Origin: Gonocerus acuteangulatus
Taxonomy: Eukaryota; Arthropoda; Insecta; Hemiptera; Coreidae
Length of the DNA: 64,000 nt
Assembly: GCA_946811695.1 (NCBI GenBank)
Contig: OX328128.1
Span: 23,056,258 to 23,120,257 of the forward strand
Direction of reading: 5' to 3'
The position numbers were made by a program, and so were the translations under genes. Under the pieces are notes generated by a model. It searched no databases. It was not told the DNA's origin and saw only the letters and a program-made list of their open reading frames with translations. Each line of letters opens with the position of its first letter. The first letter of the stretch is position 1. Shown in pieces: positions 1 to 10,672 of the stretch.

Positions 1-378
1 TTTTAGCATAAATATGCTTTAGCGGTGACTAAACTGGGAAAAACTGTTACAAAAAAGTGTCACAAAAAAGTGTCCGCTGGGTTTCGCGCATGCGCGGTGG
101 CCATGTACGATGAAGAAGGCTATATGTTATACATACATTACATAGGTTTGTCGGGTTTGCCTGAAGCATATTTATGTTCCTGAATTTGAGCAGAAGGCTC
201 TAAACGACATTTTTTTAATACTTTTAATAGGTTTGTTTTATATCGATACCACATTGGACCTTGCCCTAAACTTTCATTTTAACCTAACATTCACAACACA
301 ATAAAAGACCATCATCGACTCTTTTTTACAATCGATATTTCAAGGAAATTATAACAAAACACGAGCACTCTATGCACA

Positions 379-1044
379 ATATACACTGGATCGAAAACAG
401 AAAATGGTGTAGGAGCTGCGGAATTATAGGCCATACTTCTTGCACTAAAGAATGTCCCATCAACACAACATTCACACCTAATCATTTTCTCTGAGTTCAC
501 TTCAGTCACTTCAAAACATGTAAACGTTACACCCTACTTGTACTGAAATTAAAGAACAAATTCATTACTTACACTCATCAGGAAAACATATATCTTTATG
601 GTGGCTGCCAGGACATGAAAACCTTGGACTGAGCACGACTGCTGACTTACATGCTAAATTCGCGACCCAAGAAGACACCTACCCACCTTATGAACTGTAC
701 TACAAAGACATAACAACAATTAACCGAAATACCATACATCAGAAGTGGCAACATGATTGGAATAATGTGACTGAAAACAAATTGAGACAGATCAAACACA
801 CACTTACTGACTGGCTATCCGCTTACAGAAATTCCCGAAGGGAGGAAATAGTTCTTTCAATACTACGAATAGGCCACACACGCATTACTCACGAATACTT
901 AATGACTAATACTGAAAGACCAACATGTCGGATTGGCAATAAGGAACTAACAGTTAAACATATATTAATCGACTGCCTTCTTATAACGAACTTGGACATA
1001 CCACGGGACATTACTGCCCTACTTACTGACAGCAGCCACATTTA
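379..1044 (+). pseudogene. I-like non-LTR retrotransposon ORF2, decayed RNase H and C-terminal region
   Basis: The translation shows the start of an RNase H domain (YTGSKTENGVG, with the usual YTDGSKT altered), then an in-frame stop and loss of the middle of the domain. The RNase H end follows as WWLPGHENLGLST...ADLHAK. After it come the RREE and LRIGHTRITHEYLM block and a cysteine-poor LTVKHILIDC block, ending with a stop at about 1042-1044. The same C-terminal blocks occur at 20.9, 24.6 and 44-46.9 kb, so this is one family. In an active element RNase H removes the RNA strand during target-primed reverse transcription. Here the reading frame is broken and the reverse transcriptase is missing, so it is a dead 5'-truncated copy. 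The I clade is the likely assignment; another RNase H bearing LINE clade is possible. Confidence 0.8.
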
Positions 1045-1282
1045 AAAAACATAAACCTATACGATAAAATATAAAAATTTGATACTTCTTTTATTTAAAA
1101 AGTAAATAAGTCTACGCTTTATCTAATATTGAATTTGGTGTGTTTTTTCTATGAATTATATTTTTACATATTTTTAAAAATCATTATTTGTATTTCTACC
1201 TATTAATACAGTGTAGTTTACTGGCATAGGATAATAACATATCTATAAACAGCACGTAACCACAAAGTGATCCGATGCATTT

Positions 1283-1316
1283 CACCACGAAGTGGTGGAT
1301 CGTTAAAGAAAATAAA
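1283..1316 (+). other. Small hairpin followed by AATAAA
   Basis: CACCAC-GAA-GTGGTG is a perfect 6-bp stem with a 3-base loop at 1283-1297, followed by AATAAA at 1311-1316. It lies 240 bases after the I-like fragment and may be part of its 3' end. It is too short to be sure. Confidence 0.3.
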
Positions 1317-1438
1317 GATTTACGTTCGAATCAGGTCTGCTTAGCATCTTAAAAATATAAAATTCTAGTAATAATATGAAAATGATTTAAAGTTATCTTT
1401 AGTTTGTAACTTCATTTATCCAGAACCTTAAGTTCATA

Positions 1439-1440
<2 letters not shown>

Positions 1441-1494
<54 letters not shown>
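1441..1494. repeat. Poly(T) tract, about 54 bases
   Basis: An uninterrupted T run. It could be the poly(A) tail of a minus-strand retroposon, but no recognisable body lies on its right side. Confidence 0.8.
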
Positions 1495-1499
<5 letters not shown>

Positions 1500-1825
1500 T
1501 CAGACCGTCGTCCTTAAAATATACTAATGTTTTAGTTTCTTGTTACTATTGCATGTTCTTTTTTTTATTTGCACTTGATGAAGGCTCATATGTGCTCAAA
1601 GACTTTGCGCAAAATAAAGACGTTTTGTAGGAAGACACATTCTTTCATCTTCTGGGACACTTAAAACTGTTAACACTCCATGCTCAAGTGTAGTGCGGAT
1701 TAGCGTCCGTGCGCCGGATGATATACAGCGAAATTTAGATAGTGGAGAGAGTAAATTATGTCATATGATAAGGTTTTAGAAATTGATTTATCTGTCGTAA
1801 TTGAGTTTTATTTCTTGAGTTTATT

Positions 1826-2005
1826 TTTTTTAATGAAGGTAGTTATCGCCAGCCTATCTGCACGTTGCCGCCATTCGTAAAATCCTACTAAGCGAAACTT
1901 ACTAAGCGAGCCCATCGCTTTAAAAGTCAACCTGCCATAAGTGGGACTCGTAACCGCACTTTGCAGATGATTAGCCAGAGTGCTAGCCATCGGACCAATC
2001 ATATG
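1826..2005 (-). mobile_element. Divergent tRNA-derived SINE
   Basis: Read on the minus strand from 2005, there is an A-box-like TGGCTAGCACTCTGG and a B-box-like GGTTACGAGTCCC followed by CACTTATGGCAGG. Further along is a body segment ATAGGCTGGCGATAACTAC that resembles the tail of the SINEs at 20.5 and 22.5 kb. It ends in an A-rich stretch. The B box has an extra base, so this is an old copy. Confidence 0.45.
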
Positions 2006-2052
2006 GGTAAGATCCATTCATATGGGTAAGATCCACTCATTTGGGTAAGAGA
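1999..2052. repeat. Short 19-bp tandem repeat, about 2.7 copies
   Basis: The unit ATATGGGTAAGATCCATTC is repeated with small changes. Confidence 0.7.
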
Positions 2053-2283
2053 ACGAAGGAAAACCGGCCACAAAAACGTCGACTTTACTCGTATATATTT
2101 TATTGAATGAGCACTTCCAGTTTGCAACCTCATCCTCGGTGTTCCTAAATCTGAGGGGTGTTTATACCGGAATTCTTACGAGTTTTTTCGCAGAACAGTA
2201 CTTTTAACATTTCTATTGGAGCTTCTTTCTGTACAGTTAAACGTATACCCGACGAGCTGTAGGGGAGTATAAGAGGTACTATA

Positions 2284-2572
2284 AGAGCGCTGATTTGGAG
2301 CGTTGATTAGAAGCGTTGAATAGGAGCGTTGATTAGGAGCGTAGATTAGGAGCGTTGATTAGAAGCGTTGAATAGAAGCGTTGATTAGAAGCGTTGAATA
2401 GGAGCGTTGATTAGGAGCGTTGATTAGGAGCGTTGATTAGGAGCGCTGATTAGGAGCGTTGATTATAAGCGTTGAATACGAGCGTTGATTAGGAGCGTTG
2501 GTTTGGAGAGTTGATTAGGAGCGTTGAATAGGAGCGTTGAACAGGAGCGTTGATCAGGAGCGTTGATGAGGT
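2284..2572. repeat. 13-bp minisatellite, about 22 copies
   Basis: Head-to-tail copies of GGAGCGTTGATTA with frequent A/G and T/A variants (AGAAGCGTTGAAT and similar). The copies are imperfect, so the array is not very recent. Confidence 0.95.
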
Positions 2573-2838
2573 CTGTAGAGGTTTTCGTTATACGTTTTAG
2601 GGCTTTTTCAATATCCCTCCATAGGGACGAAAACCCAAGTTTCGGAATCCATACGTCAAGTATATACGGTTGTTCATTTTTATATCTAAGTTTCCCTATT
2701 GGCTTCCTAGCCGGCTCAAGAATGGTAGGATTTTGATGAAATGTGGATTGGACATTCTCAGTTGAAGAAATCGGTGCTTACAATTTTGGAAGTGTAGGTT
2801 ATGTTCCTTTAAATGTTTTTTTTCTCTGTTATTGTCAG

Positions 2839-2839
<1 letters not shown>

Positions 2840-2924
<85 letters not shown>
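2840..2924. repeat. (TA)n microsatellite, about 85 bp
   Basis: Uninterrupted TA dinucleotides. Long YIYI reading frames over it are artefacts. Confidence 0.98.
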
Positions 2925-2927
<3 letters not shown>

Positions 2928-3587
2928 GTTTTATTATGGTACAATGTAACATAATAGATTGTGCATGTACAAGTAAGCTAAACGAAATAAAATTAAAGCA
3001 TTGTATGATAATTAACAGCAATATTATATAAAATATGTAAAATTAAAATATATGCCTGAAGAATGGTCTACCCATCTTTTTGAATTCTACTCATCTTAAC
3101 TCAATACACCATTCTATTATATTCATAATAGAATTTTTTTTTTTTTTTTAATTTGTATAGAGATAACATTATCGCATTTTGTAGTTATTCATGAAATAAT
3201 AGAAACAAGAAAAGGGAAACATTGTAGAAGGAGAATGGAAAAACATTTCTCTGAGTAAGCTTGTTGGGGGAAGGGGGTTGTCAATAAATGTAAGAAGTGC
3301 AGGCCATCGCAACACGACGGGGGGCAATCTTCGATGGCTATAGTCGATTCTACCACAACCAGTTCTCGGCCTTCAATAGAAAAATAACTTTCTAATATAT
3401 ATATATATACTCAATCAATCAGTAACATTTTTATGTTCGCGCTCCAGCATTCTCGAAAATAATTAAATTCTGCGCAATAAGTTCGTTAATAGATCGGACG
3501 CTTTATGGAAAACTATCTTTTCGAAGATTAAATTCAAAAAAGGTGATTAAATTTTATTTTATTTTTATTAACAGTTTATCGCAACTA

Positions 3588-3862
3588 AGGCTTCGTTCAC
3601 ACTTTATGCGTGTTTGAGCGATTTATCGCGCTGACATGGTAGGATGATAGCAATGAACAACAAACAAATGCATTGAAAACAATGAAACCTATTGCACTGA
3701 AGTTTTCGCAGATTTGCACGGACGAATGGCGGAGGAAAACGAATCGTTTGGTTCTTTTCCGTTTGTTATTTAACGGAATTAATAGTTCTAAGGACTCGGG
3801 TACGATACGAGCGACAAGCGATAAGCGATAAGCGTCAGAGCGACGCGTCGCTCACATTAATG
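3588..3862. mobile_element. Possible MITE with GTTCACAC / CGCTCACAT ends
   Basis: The left end GGCTTCGTTCACAC and GAGCGATTTATCGCGCTG is loosely mirrored by GCGATAAGCG and GACGCGTCGCTCACAT at the right. The inverted match is weak and I see no clear target duplication. Confidence 0.28.
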
Positions 3863-4443
3863 TTAAGGTGGAGTGCAGTAGTAATGAGGGAGGACTGGCT
3901 ACAATAGGCATGAACGACAGGGCGGCGCACAGTGGAACGACTAACGGAAAAACGCGACATTGACAAAAACAATTTTTCCTTCTTTTTTTTCATTAATTTT
4001 TGTATTAACTCGTTCTTAAAAACTTACAAAATATTTACTCACTATAGACTTAGAGAAAGTATATGCCTGTTACAGTACACAAAGTGCTAATTCATGGACA
4101 ACACATAATTATAAACTGTTTGGTACGCGTTGGAAAAATGTCAGGGGAAGCTCAAGAATCTCTCAAAAACGAGAAAATTCAGGTACCGTAAAATGAATAG
4201 GTTATCAAATAATGAATACGTTTTGCATAACTTATTAATTTCATCAGACCCTCATATTTCTGAGCTTAGACCCCGCCACGGACACAAATCAGGCAAAGTA
4301 AAGTTTACTTCCTGAAATCATCTCAATAACGGTAAACGTTGATTTGAGTGGAGGATGTTCATGAAGACCCTGAAGACAGTGATGGTGACAATCCGATGAC
4401 CGTAGAGTAAAAACATTATTTATTTTAATTGTTTAAGTGGTTT

Positions 4444-4445
<2 letters not shown>

Positions 4446-4504
<59 letters not shown>

Positions 4505-4674
4505 GGTGCATCAACTGTTTGGCTATTAGCGCCGGGCTATCTACAGGTTACCACCCTTTTCTAATGCCAACAGCACGTGGTCGGTCACCCATTCAGGTAC
4601 TGTCCACGCCCGACGTTGCTTAACTTCGGTGATCTACGGGAACCGGTACATTCAACGTGGCTATGGCCGTTGGC
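4446..4674 (-). mobile_element. SINE with 5S rRNA-derived head, tRNA-SINE-like tail and poly(A)
   Basis: On the minus strand this reads as a 5S rRNA-like head (4674 down to 4566). A 65-base body follows, containing AAAAGGGTGGTAACCTGTAG, and then a poly(A) tail of about 54 bases seen as T's at 4446-4499. The body matches AAAGGGTGGTAACCTATAG in the tRNA-headed SINE at 22.6 kb. 5S-headed SINEs are an established class (SINE3), transcribed by RNA polymerase III from the internal 5S promoter and copied by LINE enzymes. The long tail suggests a fairly recent insertion. Confidence 0.75.
4566..4674 (-). pseudogene. 5S rRNA-derived sequence (SINE head)
   Basis: The reverse complement starts GCCAACGGCCATAGCCACG, continues with the 5S-like GATCACCGAAGTTAAGCAAC and GTCGGGCGTGG blocks, and ends GTTGGC. 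It is about 109 bases against about 120 for a working 5S gene. The missing bases lie in the 3' third, so it is not a functional 5S rRNA gene. The conserved GATCACCGAAGTTAAGCA stretch and the matching ends are decisive. Confidence 0.8.
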
Positions 4675-4799
4675 TTTAAGTGGTTTAATAAATTTATACC
4701 TGAAGAATCTGGTTCAGATCCCGATCTGGTGGTTTCATTCTTTTGAAATAATGATTTTTTAAAACAATATGAACTGATTTACCATTGGGATATTGGATC

Positions 4800-5300
4800 A
4801 CTATCTACTATATGTTTGTCAAATACCACTCACTCACTGACCTATCATCGCCCAGCCCAAACCACTCGACAGAAAAATTTGAAATTTTGCATGGACACTC
4901 CCTATAGAACGTAGACACTCACTAAGAAAGGATTTTTTGATATTCGAATTTTGAAGTAATTTTAGAGGGGTTTAAAGTTTGAGTTGGTTAAAGCAGGCAA
5001 GCCTAGGCAGCATGCGTTGCTAGGACGATAACAGAACAGCTGTTACCGTACTGTATCCATTTCATAGTATTATTTTTAATTGAGGTTAATTTCATCTATG
5101 ATGGCAGACCCTGAATTACTAGAAATGAACTGTGATTTTGTCCCTCATAGGATTTAAGCCCTGGTGATGGTCCATCCAAGGTAATAATATCCCGAACCAC
5201 TTGACACAAAAAATTGAAATTTTGCACAGGCAATCCGTTTAGAATGTAAACACTCGCTAAGAAAGTTTTTTTTTTTTTATATTCAAATGTTTAAGTACTT
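4800..5300. other. Repeat-like stretch before the AGCGCGG-family body
   Basis: Two related segments occur here: CACTCGACAGAAAAATTTGA at about 4863 and CACTTGACACAAAAAATTGA at about 5200. Each is followed by a variant of ACTCCCTATAGAACGTA and CACTCACTAAGAAAG. The stretch is probably part of a non-autonomous transposon. No coding region was found. Confidence 0.4.
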
Positions 5301-5960
5301 TAAGAGGGTTTGAATTATTAAGAAGTTCTTCATCGGCTCAAAAATGGTTCGATTTTGATGACAATTTGGTACAAAAATCTTTCTTCTCATTCGAAAGGTC
5401 AAGTTCTTTAACCAGCTGAATCCGTTTACTGCAACATGGTTTTTGATGCAAAATTTGCGAGAATAAATCGCAACGCTTACTTTTTCGAGCTCATATTGTT
5501 GCAGGTACTCGTTGTATAGGTTACTTAACGTAGGAAAACGAATGAAACCATTTTTTAAAGCGATTTCTTTAACCATTTACGAGAAAAATTGATAGAAATA
5601 CCTTTCCAAACTAATTTTCTGTTTGGGTATTCAGAAACGATGATTGGTTCACTTGAAACTTGTACCAGGTATTTGACATTCATCTAATCTAAGATATTTA
5701 AACTTTGGTATCGTTTGGGGGTAAGAAGTATATGAAAAAAAATGTATTAATGGTGATAAAAAGTTTTCGGATCTCAGTATGTTTTCTAAAATATCTCGAA
5801 AACGCTTGGGAAAACGTACTAAGTGGAAGGCGGGTATTCGAAAGGTTACTAAATTCTCTACAAAAAAGATTCTGTTGTAATGTTCGGTGGGATGTCAATC
5901 GAAGAGATAAGTGCTTAAAACTTCAAAGTTGTTAGTTTTATTCTTTTCAACGTGTATTTT
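5300..5960 (+). mobile_element. Diverged body of the AGCGCGG repeat family
   Basis: It carries the landmarks seen again at 13.6, 15.4, 17.1, 51.5 and 59.7 kb in the same order. These are TCGATTTTGATGA, GGTCAAGTTC..TTAACCAGC, CGCAACGCTTAC, GGAAAACGAATGAAACCATT, TATCTCGAAAACG, and TCAATCG(A)AGA..AAGTGCTTAAAACTT. It is more diverged than the other copies and lacks the (TA)n tract. Confidence 0.6.
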
Positions 5961-6160
5961 TCTCTGTTTACCTAACTTTTTAAGTGGTTGTTGTATTTCT
6001 TATATTTTTTTTACTCCCCAACGGAAACAAGCACGGTTACCTCCACATGGTGTTTCCTGGGTGACTCTAAAGTCCGTGCAATAATAAGCTGTACAAAATT
6101 ATGTAGTAGCGTTAATTTTGATAATACCTTCTTTAACGCAATATAAAAACTACTTATGGG

Positions 6161-6189
6161 CCGTGGTGAAACACGGGTAGTCAGCTAGT
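6161..6189 (+). mobile_element. Helitron-like 3' terminus
   Basis: A CCGTG-CACGG stem is followed 8 bases later by CTAG and a T. This is the usual arrangement of a Helitron 3' end, a short hairpin just upstream of CTRR next to a host T. The 5' TC end was not located and no Rep/helicase coding region is visible, so this would be a non-autonomous copy. Confidence 0.45.
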
Positions 6190-6534
6190 TTAAAATAAAT
6201 GTGTTTTTTGTTAGTTAGCGATTGTTTTAATATTATTTAAATACATAAATACATAGTTATTTGTATTAATTGTAGGATGAGTGTGTAAGAGGGAGGGGAG
6301 ACGAGTGGGGCGTTTAGAGGCGGATGCCGGGCTATTGGCACTTCCCTCTTGTTCGGCTTGAGGATATAGACAGTTAGAGCCGGCACTCCACCGTTTCCAG
6401 GCTATTAAGGTCGCCGAGGTCATAGGGAGGGTTCACACGCCGCGGCACTCCTAGGAAGGAAGAGGAGGATCTGGGACGAGAAATTGGAGGTTCGAAGTTT
6501 AAGAAGAAGTAGGAGTATGGGTGGTTTGGGTGAG

Positions 6535-6738
6535 AAGAGTCAGTAGGAGTTTCAGGAGGCACATATGGTGATTTGGGTGTGGGGACTCAGAAGGAAGTTC
6601 AGGAGGTAGAGACGGTGATTTGGATGAGAAGAGTCAGAAGGAGGTTCAGGAGGTACATACGGTGATTTAGGTTAGAAGAGTCTGAAGGAGTTTCAGAAGG
6701 TACATACGGTGATTTGGGATCGTTCTCTTGAGAGTAAG
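6535..6738. repeat. 47-bp minisatellite, four copies
   Basis: TTCAGGAGG(T/C)ACATACGGTG recurs at 6551, 6598, 6645 and 6692, a constant 47-bp step. GATTTGGGT and AGAAGAGTCAGAAGGAG fill the unit. Confidence 0.85.
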
Positions 6739-6739
6739 A

Positions 6740-7790
6740 ATCAGGGAAACCCTCGAAGGGTCCATACGCTGCAGGACTACGAGGAGGGGGGTTGAGAAGA
6801 TGGAGGACTGATGTTTGAGAAGAAGTCCCAATATGGGGACATTTGTTGAAAAGAGTAATTGAAGGGAAGAAGCGAGTTGAGGGGCGAAGAGGTAATTAAT
6901 TAATAATAAAAGGAGGCGAGTTGAGGTAGTTTTGTCGTGACTACGAATTGATCATACGCTCGCAGGGCCCCAGCTCTCAGAGGCAGGCCGAGAAATGTCT
7001 GTGGCAAAAATACGGCGAGTAATAAATGAGTGATGAGACAAGTTGAGGTAGCTCCGTCGAGAGTAAGAATTGAACATATGGGTTTACTCACCTTAGCACT
7101 CAGATGAAGGATGAGAAGTATCTGGGGCGGGAGTATCTGGTTAAGAAGGTGCCAGAATTTATGGGAATTGGCCGATAAGGGTCATTGGGCTGATGGGGCA
7201 AATACCTAATGATGTGGAAAATGGTGCTAATTAAGGTACCTAGTTCTGTCGAGAGTTCGAATTGCACATATGATCACTGGGTTTACTCGTCGCAGCTGTG
7301 CGAGGGAGGATGGGGAATATCTGGGGCTGGAATACGGAGGAAGGGTGTTTGAGAATGTGACCGAATATGGGTATATTGGCTGAGAAGCGCCATAAAAGCA
7401 AAGAAGCGAGTATAGGGGGTAAATACGTAATGAGGTGGAGAAGGAGACAAGTTGAGGTAGTTTAGTGGAGAGTAAGCCGCAGCACTCCGAGGGAGGATGA
7501 GGAATATTTGGGTCGGAAAGTTGAATGACAGATGTTTGAGAATATACCAGAATATGGGTACATTGGCTGAGAAGAGTCATTAATGCCAAGAAGTGAGTTG
7601 AGGAGGCTAATGAGGAATCAATTGCAGATAGCGGAGAGAGAAGGTAGTTCTGGTCAGAATAAGAATTGGACATACTCTCGAAAGGTTCAATCGCCACACT
7701 ACTGCAAGGGAGGATGAGGTGAATCTGGGGCAAGAAGATGGAGGGCTGATGTTTTAGGAAGCTGTCAGAATATAGAGCTTCAGCTGAGAA
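6740..7790. repeat. Purine-rich degenerate repeats, roughly 200-bp spacing
   Basis: A module of GTTGAGGTAG, GTCGAGAGTAAGAATTG, CATATG, and GAGGGAGGATGAGGAATATC TGGGGC appears near 6924, 7033, 7236, 7452 and 7641. The spacing is 109 to 216 bp and sequence drift is heavy. The minus-strand open frame of 168 codons at 7227-7733 follows from base composition and resembles no known protein. Confidence 0.6.
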
Positions 7791-8555
7791 TTAATTTGAG
7801 TACCTAGAGTCATTAAATAATTGCAATGATGCAATACGCCAAAGATGCGGCGCATGAGACCAATAATAGTCATAATAAAGTAAAAGAGAAAGGAATAAAA
7901 TAACATATGACTATGGGCATATTATAGTTCGACCATATGAACTCTAAATTGTCAGCGTTGTATCACAGTTCGAGTAATGACAGACACCAGCAATGCCCTC
8001 TTACCCTCTTACGTTGCAATGAGATGGGTATCTGCCTAAGAACAACGCAAATAAATATTAGATAAGGAACTCTTTTCACATTATTACTATATATTAGGTT
8101 GTTTTGGAAGATCGGGGAGAAATAAAGAAAAGCCCGACTAGCAGCGCGTTTCCGTTCTTATCCATAGTTTCATATGGGAAGATAAGAATAGAAGCAGTGA
8201 ATGTTTTGTCTCAATCATTATTTGTAAAATATGCAAGCATATGTAAAAATGTGAAATATGATCTAAAAGCGAAGCAAGATCATTGGTGGTTCGATTTCTA
8301 CAAGATCTCTCTGTCAAAAAATCCCATAGGAGCCGAATTCGTTGCAAATTTAATAACCTTTCAAATGAATAGTTCATATTTACCACGATTTTCTAACAGG
8401 TTTCAAACGTATAAGGATATATACGAAGATCCCAAAAAGAATCTAATTGGTTCCATTTTCCTCAGCAACGGTTGTTGATATGCCCTTGAGAATGGTACAT
8501 TAGGTTCCCTTAGTTCAATTACTTACTAAAACGTGTACCTAAAATCCTAGTAACG
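7791..8555. other. No gene recognised
   Basis: An open frame of 124 codons at 8104-8478 has no recognisable domain. Its first part (AGCCCGACTAGCAGCGCG.. TTCCGTTCTTATC) looks like a degenerate AGCGCGG-family end, so I do not call it a gene. Confidence 0.4.
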
Positions 8556-8559
8556 AGCA

Positions 8560-8727
8560 AGAACGTAAGTAATACGATTTTTTCGCACTAATCTCGCCCA
8601 AAAACCATAATGAGGTGGGCGGCTTCAGCTGGTTAACGAACTTGACCATTTAAATCAGACAGTGTATTTTCGTACTGAATTTCATCAAGATCGATTAATT
8701 TTGGAGCCTGTTAGAAAGCGAACATAC

Positions 8728-8731
<4 letters not shown>
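8560..8731 (-). mobile_element. AGCGCGG-family fragment next to (TA)n
   Basis: On the minus strand the order is the (TA)n tract, a TCGATCTTGATGAAATTC block, GGTCAAGTTCGTTAACCAGC and CCACCTCATTATGG. This matches the start of the family body. Confidence 0.55.

Positions 8732-8783
<52 letters not shown>
8732..8783. repeat. (TA)n microsatellite
   Basis: About 50 bases of TA repeats joined to the AGCGCGG-family fragment on its left. Confidence 0.97.
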
Positions 8784-8786
<3 letters not shown>

Positions 8787-8874
8787 CTCCCACTTTTTCT
8801 GGCAGGGGGTCGATAAAACAGTACACTCTTATACTACTAGTCTTATATTACTACGTTATTTGATATGTTTTGTC

Positions 8875-8935
8875 TGACCTGTTTCGTGCCTTTGTCGCAC
8901 CTCTTCAGGGGCTTTCCGACAAAGGCACGAAACAT
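8875..8935 (-). ncRNA. Hammerhead-like motif inside an 18-bp inverted repeat
   Basis: On the minus strand, CTGAAGA (rc of 8902-8908) is followed by a GTGC-GCAC stem, GAAAC (rc of 8881-8885) and GTC a few bases on. These are the three boxes of a hammerhead ribozyme core (CUGANGA, GAAA, GUC), but one extra base sits between CUGANGA and the stem. The stretch TGTTTCGTGCCTTTGTCG is repeated inverted 20 bases downstream. Catalytic activity is unproven. Confidence 0.35.
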
Positions 8936-9441
8936 GTTGGGAAAAACATATCATTTATTTATTGAGAGTACACAACAAAGGCTATTTACTCTTAAATTCA
9001 ATGTGCGAACAAAGCTAAATGTTGAAATACAAAGCTAAATGAAAAAGACAAAACAAAATGATACTCTAATAGCTGAAAAGATTTATCATTGTTTAAGAAA
9101 ACAAATTAAAATAATAATTATAAAGGTAAATAAATTATAAAAAAAAATATATAAATAAATAATTTATAGGGAGGATTTCTAAAAACGTTGGAACTTATTT
9201 TTATTTTTTAAATATTTTAGAATATTATCAATGTTTGTACTGTCCTGTTTAAGCAATTCGTGTAAGTCTGTAGGTAAGTCAATATCTTGCCTTTCCCTGC
9301 AGTCTGTAAGTGAAAAAAAAAATGAAAAACATATCAAATAAAGTAGGAAATATGAACCAAGAGTATACTGCTTTATCGACCCTTGCCAGAAAAAGAAACA
9401 AGAAAAAGTGGAAAATATATATCGGGTCATCTTTCATAAGA

Positions 9442-9445
<4 letters not shown>

Positions 9446-9527
<82 letters not shown>
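9446..9527. repeat. (TA)n microsatellite with one CA interruption
   Basis: About 80 bases of TA repeats followed by TGTC/TGTA repeats to about 9555. Confidence 0.97.
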
Positions 9528-9530
<3 letters not shown>

Positions 9531-9738
9531 TGTCTGTGTATATATGTATGTATGTATTAGATTACTGGACTGCTCATTACCTGACTTCCTTCCTACAGGC
9601 ATCGAGAACACATTATAAAATGGGCACGGTTCGAAAATTTATGGTATATGCCAATAGCCCCCCCCCCCACAATTTCCTCTAAATATTCCACCTCACATGA
9701 GCGTGAGAGATTTATGTCTCGGAGTAAGAGGTAGTTGG

Positions 9739-10002
9739 CTACACTGACTTGTAGGTGGGCTCGAAGGAGGTGGAGTGGGGGTACTCCTGCTTGATGGATG
9801 ACTGTCACATCTTCTTGTGGAGGTATTTCATGACGTCACCAGGACCAGCTGTTACCGACAAAATCATATTTGGCGACAAATTCTTCTTAGCTGTCAGCTT
9901 TGTTGTACTTCTCAACACAGTCTCTCTCTCCTCTCCATATTTTGATCTGATAAAATACATGGATGCGGAAATATCTTCGAGAGAAGCATTTTTGACGCAA
10001 TT
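9739..10002 (-). pseudogene. Unrecognised coding-like fragment
   Basis: One minus-strand frame stays open for 88 codons apart from a TGA at 9805-9807. It has balanced composition in an otherwise AT-rich setting. Segments include SLEDISASMYFIRSKYGEE, KKNLSPNMILSVTAGPGDV and, after the TGA, SIKQEYPHSTSFEPTYKSV. I do not recognise the family. It could be a decayed exon or a fragment of a transposon protein. No convincing splice sites were found at its ends. Confidence 0.3.
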
Positions 10003-10317
10003 TTAACATCTTCTCATTCACTTACCAATTAAGGCGAGAAGAAGTTTCAAAAGTATTATGTGGTAGTTTCCAAAATACTTCAAATTAAGAAAGAAAAAGA
10101 CACAATAAAAAGATTAAATTCTATGTCCAATTGACGCATAAAGCATATACATGATGTGTTTTGTGTATCTCAGTATAAAAGCTGTTAATACTATATAAAT
10201 ACATGTAAGTATATAAAAACTTATGTGGAGTTTTGCATCGTTATGATTCTTATCGTTAAGAGTATTTCAGGGCGTTTTTTTGTTTATTTGTCTCTTTATA
10301 ATAATCAAAGCTGTTTG

Positions 10318-10425
10318 ATACGAGAATAGATAAGAAAATTCCTGCTGCCGGAGGGACTCGAACCCACCATCTCCCGCATGAGAATCTAAGGCGTTAGCCA
10401 CTAGAAGGCCATGGGGAGATCCCTC
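10318..10425 (-). mobile_element. tRNA-derived SINE head
   Basis: The minus strand reads TCCCCATGGCCTTCTAGTGG, CTAACGCC, then GGTGGGTTCGAGTCCC (B box) and GCAGGAATTTTCTTATC. The two ends do not pair as a tRNA acceptor stem, so it is not a working tRNA gene. The same B-box region recurs at 20.8 and 48.8 kb. Confidence 0.55.
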
Positions 10426-10672
10426 GAAACTAATTATTATAATAACTATAACACTATTCTACGAAAGGATATTTAAAAATTTATATTTTATAACTACTTT
10501 AACGCAGCACATCACAGTTGCGGTTTAGTACATAAGCAACACATCTGGAACAGAAGCCTTAACTAATTATTTGAAAAATATTTGCAGAAAAAGGCGAATT
10601 AGCCACAAAATAAAATTATTGAGCACATCTTTGAGAAAAGGGGAATACATATTTCATATATAGTATTTTTGC

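Noticed and set aside
2696..3031. Open frames encoding long YIYIYI stretches on both strands, also at 9.3, 13.2, 17.0, 32.2, 39.9, 47.2, 52.2 and 60.3 kb
   Set aside because: They are translations of (TA)n tracts, with no independent evidence of coding.
4429..4623. Frame beginning with polyphenylalanine
   Set aside because: It is the poly(A) tail and 5S-derived head of a SINE read on the wrong strand.
4566..4674. Functional 5S rRNA gene
   Set aside because: It is short by about 10 bases, diverged, and continuous with a SINE body and poly(A) tail.
7227..7733. 168-codon minus-strand frame rich in Ser, Leu and Pro
   Set aside because: It lies in purine-rich degenerate repeats, whose complement has few stops by composition. 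No known domain.
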